DNA of 7,417 bases. Origin: Chitinophagaceae bacterium. GTDB lineage: Bacteria; Bacteroidota; Bacteroidia; Chitinophagales; Chitinophagaceae. Below are positions 1 to 5,580 of the stretch, in pieces; within the stretch, counting starts at the first letter, position 1; every line of letters begins with the position of its first letter. Below the pieces are notes generated by a model that worked only from the letters and a program-made list of their open reading frames with translations, made no database searches and was not told the DNA's origin. The stretch is from NCBI GenBank assembly GCA_947461495.1, contig CANHLV010000082.1, forward strand, positions 1 to 7,417. The letters run 5' to 3'. Made by a program: the position numbers and the translations under genes.

Positions 1-558
1 ATCAATGCAAAGGCATGTAATATGCCTAAAGACAGAGTGGAAGCAGCTATCAAAAGAGCTACAGGAAAAGACACTTCTAATTATGAAGAACTCGTTTATG
101 AAGGCTATGCACCTCATGGTGTAGCTGTAATGGTTGAAACTGCTACAGATAATCCTACTAGAACGGTTGCCAATGTCAGAATGCATTTCACAAAAGGAAA
201 TGGTGCTTTAGGAACCAGTGGTAGTGTGGCATTTACTTTTAATAGAATGGGAGAATTTAAAGTAAAAAATGCAGGATTGAATGTCGATGATCTTGAACTG
301 GAATTAATCGATTTTGGTTTGGAAGAAATCGGTGAAGATGCTGAAGGAAATATTATCATCAGAACTGCTTTCAACGAATTTGGAAACATGAGTAAAGCAC
401 TCGAAGAAAAAGGAATTGAAGTGATAACGGCAGAGCTTACACGAATCCCTACTACCACAGTAGAATTGGGCGAAGAAGAAGCTCAGGACGTTTTAAAAAT
501 GGTAGATAAATTAGAACAAGATGATGACGTTCAAAAAGTTTATCATAATCTGAAATAA
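1..558 (+). CDS. yebC: YebC/TACO1-family regulator, 5'-truncated by window edge
   Basis: The reading frame is open from base 1 (INAKACN before the first Met at 22) and ends at TAA 556-558, so 185 residues are visible. The family is usually about 240 residues, so roughly 50 N-terminal residues lie outside the window; the ATG at 22 is internal. Family signatures are the block NMPKDRVEAAIKRATGK, then YEELVYEGYAPHGVAVMVE, NPTRTVANVR, the GALGTSGSVAFTF segment, and the acidic C-terminal end (LEQDDDVQKVYHNLK). YebC/PmpR/TACO1 proteins are cytosolic. They have been described both as DNA-binding transcriptional regulators and as ribosome-associated factors that help translation of difficult (for example proline-rich) stretches; the sequence alone does not say which role applies here. 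The gene converges on the E1 gene and shares its terminator. Family assignment is very secure, function less so. Confidence 0.96.
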   Translation: MNAKACNMPKDRVEAAIKRATGKDTSNYEELVYEGYAPHGVAVMVETATDNPTRTVANVRMHFTKGNGALGTSGSVAFTFNRMGEFKVKNAGLNVDDLELELIDFGLEEIGEDAEGNIIIRTAFNEFGNMSKALEEKGIEVITAELTRIPTTTVELGEEEAQDVLKMVDKLEQDDDVQKVYHNLK

Positions 559-572
559 TTTCATTGAATAAC

Positions 573-588
573 CACGAATTCACGAATT
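573..588. repeat. Two tandem copies of CACGAATT
   Basis: CACGAATT at 573-580 is immediately repeated at 581-588, and GAATGAAC follows. It lies between the yebC stop and the terminator hairpin. Two 8-bp units could be chance in AT-rich DNA, and no function is evident. Confidence 0.4.
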
Positions 589-603
589 GAATGAACATAA
601 ATG

Positions 604-633
604 AAAAAACCATCGTTTTAACGATGGTTTTTT
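604..633. terminator. Bidirectional intrinsic terminator between yebC and the E1 gene
   Basis: A 13-bp perfect stem (604-616 with 621-633) closes a TTTA loop. Its core is CCATCGT/ACGATGG, flanked by six A on the left and a T run on the right that continues to 635. Because the A run becomes a U run when read from the other strand, the hairpin can end transcripts from both sides. It starts 46 nt after the yebC stop and lies about 20 nt past the E1 stop. Confidence 0.9.
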
Positions 634-652
634 TTATGATTATTTTAAAAAA

Positions 653-3037
653 TCATTCTGCCATCATTTCTTTTACCACTCTCATCACATCTTCACTATT
701 AGGTTTTGAAAAATAGTCTCCGTCGCTTCCATAAGCCGGCCGATGGGCTTTTCCTGTCAATGTTCTTGGTGCCACATCCAACAAGCGATAACCATTTTGT
801 TCTTCCATAACTTTATTATACATGTAAGCAGCAGCACCACCCGGCACATCTTCATCCACAAATAATATTCTGTTGGTTTTTTTCAATGAGTCTGCAATCT
901 TGTGGTTGATATCAAAAGGCAATAAGGTCTGAACGTCTACGATTTCGCATGAAATTCCCGATGCGATTAAACGCTCTGCTGCTTCCTGAACTATCCTAAT
1001 TGTTGAACCATAACTTACAATAGTAATATCCTCCCCTTCTTTTATAATTTCCGGAACACCCAAAGGAACCGTATAATTCAAAAGATTGGATGGTAATGTT
1101 TCTTTCAAACGATAACCGTTCAGACATTCAATGACAAGACCGGGATCATTACTTTGCAATAGTGTATTGTACATACCTGCGGCTTGTGACATATTGCGGG
1201 GTACACATACATACATTCCCCTAAGCGCATTGATGATTACTCCCATTGGAGAACCGCTATGCCAAATGCCTTCAAGCCTGTGGCCTCTTGTACGTACAAT
1301 TAGAGGGCAACTTTGCTGACCCGCAGTTCTGTAATGTACAGTTGATACATCATCACTCAATGGTTGTAATCCATAAAGTAAATAATCAAGATATTGTATT
1401 TCGGCAATAGGTCGTAAGCCTCTTAATGCCATTCCAATACCCTGACCCATAATGGTCAACTCTCTTATACCGGTATCGAATATACGCTGCTGACCATATT
1501 TCTCTTGTAAGCCACTGAATCCCTGATTTACATCACCTATATGACCAAGGTCTTCTCCAAAAGCAGCTACCTTGGGATTAGATGCAAACAGTTGATCAAA
1601 ATAATTGTTCAAAATTTCATAGCCATTAAGCACAGGGGCATCTGGCGCATATTCAGCATCTGTAGCTTTCACTTTCATTGCTGATTTTGGACCATCATTA
1701 TACAAGTAGGTGTCGTATAATTGTTCGCCAATTTGCTTTGTACTTTGGTAGTAATTTTTTAAATCATTTACAGCGTCATCTGGAACATCATTTAAAATAT
1801 GAATAGCCTGATACAAAGCTTTCATAATATCCCTGCGCATAGGCTCGCGATGAGACTTTAATTCAGAAATAATATCTGTAATTCCATTTTGAAGATGAGT
1901 CACTGTTTCAAGAACAACCACAGCTTGTTCAACCTGATTTTTAAGCGGATGGTGGTATTTAGTCCAGGCTTGATTTCTACAATGTTTAACATGCTTTTCC
2001 GCTTCAGTTTCAATTTCCAAAAGTTCCCCTTCTTCTGCCAACGAATTTTCAATTATCCATTGGCGAAACTGAACAATACCATCCCACTCTTTCTCCCATG
2101 CAAGTCTTTCAGGTGTTTTATAACGCTCATGACTACCCGAAGTAGAATGACCTTGCGGCTGTGTTAATTCTTCAATATGAAATAAAGCCGGCGTATGCGT
2201 TTCCCTGATTTTTCGGATGGCAGATTCCAATACTTCACACATGCCTGCATAATCCCATCCTTTTAATTTATAAATATCGATACCATTTGTGCCTTCTGTT
2301 TGTTGTAATCCGGAAAGCGATTCTGAAATCGATGATTTTGTTGTTTGGTATTTTTTAGGAACAGAAATGCCATATCCGTCATCCCATACAAAAACTGCCA
2401 ACGGTACTTGCAATACTCCTGCGGCATTCATCGTTTCCCAAAAATGTCCTTCGCTCGTGGATGCATCACCGATAGTGCAAAAACAAATTTCATTGCCTTT
2501 GTCACTCAACTGATGCATTGAATGCAACTGCTCTACATTTCTGAAAACTTTTGAAGCAAAAGCAAGTCCTAAAGCTCTAACCATTTGCCCAGCTGTAGGA
2601 GCAATGTCACTAGAAACATTTTTTAATGTTGACAACTCAAGCCAGTCCCCATTTTCATTAACAAATTGGGTGGCAAAATGAGCGTTCATTTGTCTGCCTG
2701 CACTTGAAATATCATGCTTCACATCTGTATCAGCATATAACTGAGAGAAAAAATGTTCAGGATTGCTGAGCCCTGCTGAAAACATGAAGGTCTGATCACG
2801 GTAATAACCGGAACGAAAATCACCAGGCTTAAAAAATTTTGCCATAGCAACCTGTGCCACTTCTTTACCATCACCAAAAATCCCAAATTTTGCTTTACCG
2901 GTAAGAACTTCCCTTCTGCCAAGCAAACTGGTTTCCCTGCTTTCACAACAAGTTTTGTAGTCTTTTAAAATTTCATTTCTGAAGTTATCAAAACTGAGCT
3001 GGTTTTGCTCGTTGATGTCATTACTGTTTGTTTGCAT
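653..3037 (-). CDS. Fused 2-oxoacid dehydrogenase E1 (alpha + beta, TPP-dependent)
   Basis: This 794-residue single chain joins both E1 subunits of a pyruvate/branched-chain 2-oxoacid dehydrogenase. E1 uses thiamine diphosphate to decarboxylate the 2-oxoacid and pass the acyl group to the lipoyl arm of E2, in the cytosol. The alpha-like part is about residues 36-360. It holds a TPP motif that starts GDASTSEG (190-197) and ends in WDDGYGIS, with DD at 219-220, and the active-site loop QGHSTSGSHERYK (His297). A charged, probably helical linker follows (about 361-465). The beta-like pyrimidine-binding part (about 466-640) has GEDLG, DTGIRE (Glu526, the expected TPP-activating Glu) and EGIWHSGSP (His593). 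The transketolase C-terminal domain (about 655-785) has TIVSYGS and FVDEDVPGG. Fused E1 proteins are common in Bacteroidota; substrate is usually assigned as branched-chain 2-oxoacids, but pyruvate cannot be excluded. No E2 or E3 gene is nearby. The start is ATG 3037-3035, with a weak AGG just upstream. Confidence 0.93.
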   Translation of the reverse strand: MQTNSNDINEQNQLSFDNFRNEILKDYKTCCESRETSLLGRREVLTGKAKFGIFGDGKEVAQVAMAKFFKPGDFRSGYYRDQTFMFSAGLSNPEHFFSQLYADTDVKHDISSAGRQMNAHFATQFVNENGDWLELSTLKNVSSDIAPTAGQMVRALGLAFASKVFRNVEQLHSMHQLSDKGNEICFCTIGDASTSEGHFWETMNAAGVLQVPLAVFVWDDGYGISVPKKYQTTKSSISESLSGLQQTEGTNGIDIYKLKGWDYAGMCEVLESAIRKIRETHTPALFHIEELTQPQGHSTSGSHERYKTPERLAWEKEWDGIVQFRQWIIENSLAEEGELLEIETEAEKHVKHCRNQAWTKYHHPLKNQVEQAVVVLETVTHLQNGITDIISELKSHREPMRRDIMKALYQAIHILNDVPDDAVNDLKNYYQSTKQIGEQLYDTYLYNDGPKSAMKVKATDAEYAPDAPVLNGYEILNNYFDQLFASNPKVAAFGEDLGHIGDVNQGFSGLQEKYGQQRIFDTGIRELTIMGQGIGMALRGLRPIAEIQYLDYLLYGLQPLSDDVSTVHYRTAGQQSCPLIVRTRGHRLEGIWHSGSPMGVIINALRGMYVCVPRNMSQAAGMYNTLLQSNDPGLVIECLNGYRLKETLPSNLLNYTVPLGVPEIIKEGEDITIVSYGSTIRIVQEAAERLIASGISCEIVDVQTLLPFDINHKIADSLKKTNRILFVDEDVPGGAAAYMYNKVMEEQNGYRLLDVAPRTLTGKAHRPAYGSDGDYFSKPNSEDVMRVVKEMMAE

Positions 3038-3156
3038 AAAACCTGGTTATTGAATACCAAAAATGATTTATATCAAATCGACATGCTTTTTTTACTTAAA
3101 GCGCAAGATTTTAGTAAAGTTTATCCCTTGATTTGTCTGAATTTGAATACAAGTGC

Positions 3157-3164
3157 CAAAAATA
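3157..3164 (-). promoter_or_regulatory. Possible -7 box for the E1 gene
   Basis: On the minus strand this reads TATTTTTG, a full match to the Bacteroidota -7 consensus TAnnTTTG. It would give a leader of a little over 100 nt. No matching TTTG -33 element is visible at the expected distance, and chance matches are frequent in AT-rich DNA. Confidence 0.25.
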
Positions 3165-3312
3165 ATGTTTTCAGTGAGTTTTACATGAATAATTTCTAAC
3201 AGAAAAACTAATTTCGCCTCTTTTTTAATGGTTTTTCAAATGTTTATTATTTACTTTTTTGTTAAAAAAATTCAAATGGCTTTAAAAATTACCTTACACA
3301 AAAAGCTTTTTG

Positions 3313-3320
3313 TATCTTTA
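3313..3320 (+). promoter_or_regulatory. Possible -7 box for the DUF1573 cassette
   Basis: TATCTTTA matches TAnnTTTG at every fixed position but the last. It lies 21 nt before the favoured start codon at 3342, a reasonable place for a short leader. No clear -33 TTTG is present. Confidence 0.3.
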
Positions 3321-3341
3321 ACACTCTATTTGACAATACGG

Positions 3342-3800
3342 ATGATGAAGAAATTATTTTTTGTACTTAATTTGTGCCTTTCAGGTACTCTTATATTTGC
3401 TCAAAATAACGGTGCTGAAATAAAACCTATTTCAGTCATTGATAGTTCGCTTAAGATAGTAGAAGAAAGTTTTGATTTCGGCAAAATCCCACAAGGAAAG
3501 CCCGTACATCATAATTTTGAAATTATCAATACTGGTAAATCGGCCATGAAACTGGTTAATGTTCAGGCAAGTTGCGGATGTACTACACCTGAATGGGAAA
3601 AAGATAAAGACATCCCCGCTGATGGAACAAGCATAATTAAAGTAGGTTACAATGCAGCTTCCGAGGGTGTTTTTACTAAAAATATTACAATAACCTACAA
3701 CGACAATCAAACAAAACAGATTACCATAAAAGGGGAAGTTTGGAAAACACCTTCTGCAAGTGCACCTTCGAACGCCTCTTTAAACGACTTAAAAGATTAA
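3342..3800 (+). CDS. Exported DUF1573 protein, first of a pair
   Basis: DUF1573 proteins are small Ig/ASH-like beta-sandwich proteins, abundant in Bacteroidota and mostly of unknown function. With the start at 3342 (MMKKLFFVLNLC...) the product has 152 residues: a signal peptide of about 20 residues ending LIFAQ, which suggests signal peptidase I cleavage and export to the periplasm or surface, then one domain. Domain marks are FDFGKIPQGKPVHHNFEIINTG (split here as FDFGKIPQG, 45-52, and NFEIINTG, 58-65), the SCGCT motif with Cys78 and Cys80, and the last strand QITIKGEVW. The open frame continues upstream to an ATG at 3228, but those 38 extra residues would precede a complete signal peptide, so 3342 (or the adjacent ATG 3345) is preferred. 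The second DUF1573 gene starts 38 nt downstream on the same strand, so co-transcription is likely. Function unknown. Confidence 0.88.
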   Translation: MMKKLFFVLNLCLSGTLIFAQNNGAEIKPISVIDSSLKIVEESFDFGKIPQGKPVHHNFEIINTGKSAMKLVNVQASCGCTTPEWEKDKDIPADGTSIIKVGYNAASEGVFTKNITITYNDNQTKQITIKGEVWKTPSASAPSNASLNDLKD

Positions 3801-3838
3801 AACTCTAAATATCTATTAATAAACAAAAAAATTAAAAA

Positions 3839-4372
3839 ATGAAAAAATTACTATTCTCTATCGTTGCATTAACGCTAACCACTGGCATTTTCGCTCAAAA
3901 AAAATCTGATGATGTTGCAAAAATAAAATCAGAAACAATTGATTTAGGAAAATTGAAACAAGATAATGCTACTGCTGCTGTATTTGAAGTATTGAATATC
4001 GGAACTGAAGATTTATTAATCGAACAAGCCAACCCAACTTGTGGTTGTACAATAAGTGATTACACTAAAGACAAAATAGCACCTGGAAAAACAGGTACAA
4101 TCAAAGCAACCTATAATGCAAAAAATTTAGGTATGTTTGAAAAACACCTTACTGTTAAATTTGCAGGCTGTGATGATATGAAAAGCATCACTATCAAAGG
4201 TGAAGTAATAAAAAATGAAGACGCAGCAGCTACAGCACCTGCAGCAGTTCAAGCGGCTCCAGCTACTACTACTGCTGCACCTGCAACAACTACCACTTCT
4301 TCTTCTAAAGTGGCGCCTGCAAAGAAAACCACACCGAAAAAAACTAAAACTGCAACACCTGCAAAACCATAA
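3839..4372 (+). CDS. Exported DUF1573 protein with Ala/Thr/Lys-rich tail, second of a pair
   Basis: The product has 177 residues. MKKLLFSIVALTLTTGIFAQ is a signal peptide with the same 'FAQ' end as its neighbour. One DUF1573 domain follows (about 28-124), with IDLGKLKQ, VFEVLNIGTEDL, the TCGCT motif (Cys68, Cys70), YNAKNLGMF and a last strand SITIKGEVI. After residue 125 the protein becomes low-complexity: an Ala/Thr/Pro stretch including two AAPATTT units, then a basic end with PAKKTTPKKTK. The tail is absent from the first paralogue, which stops soon after the equivalent GEVW strand. The two proteins are clearly related but diverged, so this is an old tandem duplication or pairing rather than a recent copy. 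The leader is A-rich without a Shine-Dalgarno sequence, usual for Bacteroidota. A strong terminator follows 22 nt after the stop. Function unknown; the basic tail could bind an anionic surface polymer, which is only a guess. Confidence 0.9.
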   Translation: MKKLLFSIVALTLTTGIFAQKKSDDVAKIKSETIDLGKLKQDNATAAVFEVLNIGTEDLLIEQANPTCGCTISDYTKDKIAPGKTGTIKATYNAKNLGMFEKHLTVKFAGCDDMKSITIKGEVIKNEDAAATAPAAVQAAPATTTAAPATTTTSSSKVAPAKKTTPKKTKTATPAKP

Positions 4373-4394
4373 TTTAATAACTTTATTTTTCTTA

Positions 4395-4420
4395 AAAAGC
4401 CCTGCTTATGCAGGGCTTTT
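4395..4420 (+). terminator. Intrinsic terminator after the DUF1573 cassette
   Basis: An 11-bp perfect stem (4395-4405 with 4410-4420), with core GCCCTGC/GCAGGGC, closes a TTAT loop, and the right arm ends in TTTT followed by ATTTATAT. It separates the DUF1573 pair from the protease gene, whose start is 20 nt further on. An A run on the left arm would also allow some reverse termination. Confidence 0.92.
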
Positions 4421-4440
4421 ATTTATATAATCCACATAAC

Positions 4441-5328
4441 ATGTTTTCTTCAGCCATAGAATCTGTCTCAGCTTTCACCAGACCTATTCACAGTATCGTC
4501 AGAAATTTCAAGAGTACTAAAATCCTACCCGGTTCTGCTACAATTTTCTTTATCAACATGGAAGGATATGCGCTAACTTGTAAACATGTAGCTGAAATGA
4601 TTATTGCAGCAGATCAAATCAATTCAAAACATAAAACATTTTTAGTTGAAAAAAATAATCTCAGCAAAACGGAATCTTATGCTGAAAACCTGCTTGCACT
4701 AGAACAGAAATACAATTACAACGAAAACATAACAACTGAATTAAAAACCAATTTTGTTGATTGTGTCGACAAAATGGATAGTTTCACCATAACGGTTCAT
4801 CCTCACTTAGATCTTGCTGTCATCAAATTCAATGGATTTGAACAGTTGAAATACAGTCAATGTGCAAAATTCATTAAAGATGATACTCAACTTAAACAAG
4901 GGAAATTTCTATGCAGGTTAGGCTTCCCTTTTCCTGAATTCAATAATTTCAAATTCAATCAAAATGCTGAAGAAATAGAATGGACTCAAACCGGAAACAA
5001 TCTTTCACCTATATTCCCCATTGAAGGCATGGTTACTAGATTTTTAGGTGATCAACAAAATGGTATTTATGGAATAGAAATGAGTACACCCGGATTAAGA
5101 GGCCAAAGCGGTGGTCCGCTTTTTGACGAAAATGGCGTCATTTGTGGCATGCAATACAGCACCAAACATTTGCATCTTGGTTTTGACCTTGAAGAAAAAG
5201 AAATCAACATCAATAATAAGATCAAAAAAATATCTGACTACCCTTTTATCCATCTCGGACAATGCATTCATGTAAGCACGATCAAGGCTTTTCTCAAAGA
5301 ACATGGCATCAGCTATTTTGAGGCATAA
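4441..5328 (+). CDS. Trypsin-fold serine protease, no signal peptide
   Basis: The product has 295 residues and all parts of a chymotrypsin-like catalytic triad: His49 in YALTCKHVAEM, Asp124 in HPHLDLAVIKF, and Ser223 in GLRGQSGGPLFDENG, where GQSGGP replaces the classic GDSGGP. The order His-Asp-Ser, the GSATIFFI strand before His and the VICGMQYS strand after Ser fit the trypsin-like (Trypsin_2/S1-type) fold of HtrA relatives. No PDZ domain follows; the protein ends about 70 residues after the Ser. The N-terminus has no signal peptide or membrane helix, so a cytosolic location is inferred. Between His and Asp there is a polar, Lys/Glu/Asn-rich insertion (about 55-115). The start is ATG 4441: the frame extends back to an ATG at 4408, but that lies in the loop and arm of the terminator. 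It appears to be a single-gene unit. The substrate is unknown. Confidence 0.85.
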   Translation: MFSSAIESVSAFTRPIHSIVRNFKSTKILPGSATIFFINMEGYALTCKHVAEMIIAADQINSKHKTFLVEKNNLSKTESYAENLLALEQKYNYNENITTELKTNFVDCVDKMDSFTITVHPHLDLAVIKFNGFEQLKYSQCAKFIKDDTQLKQGKFLCRLGFPFPEFNNFKFNQNAEEIEWTQTGNNLSPIFPIEGMVTRFLGDQQNGIYGIEMSTPGLRGQSGGPLFDENGVICGMQYSTKHLHLGFDLEEKEININNKIKKISDYPFIHLGQCIHVSTIKAFLKEHGISYFEA

Positions 5329-5345
5329 TTCAACTTATCCTCCTT

Positions 5346-5528
5346 TTTAACCCGGATTTTGCAGTTGAAATCTATTACAAGAAAAAAATGCTGCAAAGAC
5401 AATCGTTTGCTTGATATTTTGATCTCAACATAATTCATTATGCTTTCGTCCAAAATATCGGCTCAAACACCCGTCTTTATTGCCTTTTTTCCTTTCATCA
5501 CGATTCCAACTGCAAAATCCGGGTTTAA
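5346..5528. mobile_element. MITE-like palindromic element with TTTAA flanking repeats
   Basis: CCCGGATTTTGCAGTTG at 5351-5367 is matched by its exact reverse complement at 5507-5523. Further pairs continue inward at constant symmetry: AATC (5369-5372) with GATT (5502-5505), AAAGAC (5395-5400) with GTCTTT (5473-5478), GTTTG (5405-5409) with CAAAC (5464-5468), GATATTTT (5413-5420) with AAAATATC (5452-5459), and CATAA (5429-5433) with TTATG (5438-5442) around a TTCA loop. The whole element is thus one imperfect palindrome of 173 bp. TTTAA stands directly outside both ends (5346-5350 and 5524-5528), as a 5-bp target-site duplication would. There is no coding capacity. It resembles a non-autonomous miniature transposable element whose transposase would be elsewhere; the family is not recognised. 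It fills most of the gap between the protease and aminotransferase genes. Confidence 0.72.
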
Positions 5529-5568
5529 AAAAGAAAGAAATTGAAATTCCTAAATTCAATTTGACTTG

Positions 5569-5576
5569 TATCTTTG
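5569..5576 (+). promoter_or_regulatory. -7 promoter box of the aminotransferase gene
   Basis: TATCTTTG is a perfect match to the Bacteroidota -7 consensus TAnnTTTG. A TTG at 5541-5543 is a possible but rather distant -33 element. Transcription would begin at about 5581, at or next to the ATG, so the message may be leaderless. The box overlaps an in-frame TTG at 5566, which argues against that codon as the start. Confidence 0.5.
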
Positions 5577-5580
5577 CGGC

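Larger units (their letters stand above)
3038..3341. other. Divergent intergenic region, 304 bp, no gene
   Basis: The region separates the E1 gene (leftward) from the DUF1573 cassette (rightward) and is very AT-rich. Short open frames here (3005-3199, and the upstream extension of 3228-3800) look non-coding. It should contain both promoters; only tentative -7-like boxes could be seen, listed separately. No convincing hairpin, riboswitch or operator was found by eye. Confidence 0.6.

Noticed and set aside
114..458. 114-residue ORF antisense to yebC
   Set aside because: A shadow frame of a conserved gene, as are those at 1131-1319, 1889-2167, 2289-2513, 2719-2946, 3432-3710, 4215-4430, 5095-5304, 5587-5850, 5732-5929 and 6930-7151.
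3005..3199. 64-residue plus-strand ORF antisense to the E1 start
   Set aside because: It overlaps the E1 N-terminus and AT-rich intergenic DNA and shows no protein-like features.
3228..3341. Upstream extension of the first DUF1573 protein
   Set aside because: It would place 38 residues before a complete signal peptide (MMKKLFFVLNLC...), and the stretch covers the likely promoter region.
4408..4440. Upstream in-frame ATG that would extend the protease by 11 residues
   Set aside because: The codon lies in the loop and right arm of the DUF1573 terminator, so translation from it would need an mRNA starting inside that hairpin. ATG 4441 leaves the whole domain intact.
5566..5580. TTG as start of the aminotransferase
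   Set aside because: It overlaps the perfect -7 promoter box, and the family N-terminus fits ATG 5581.
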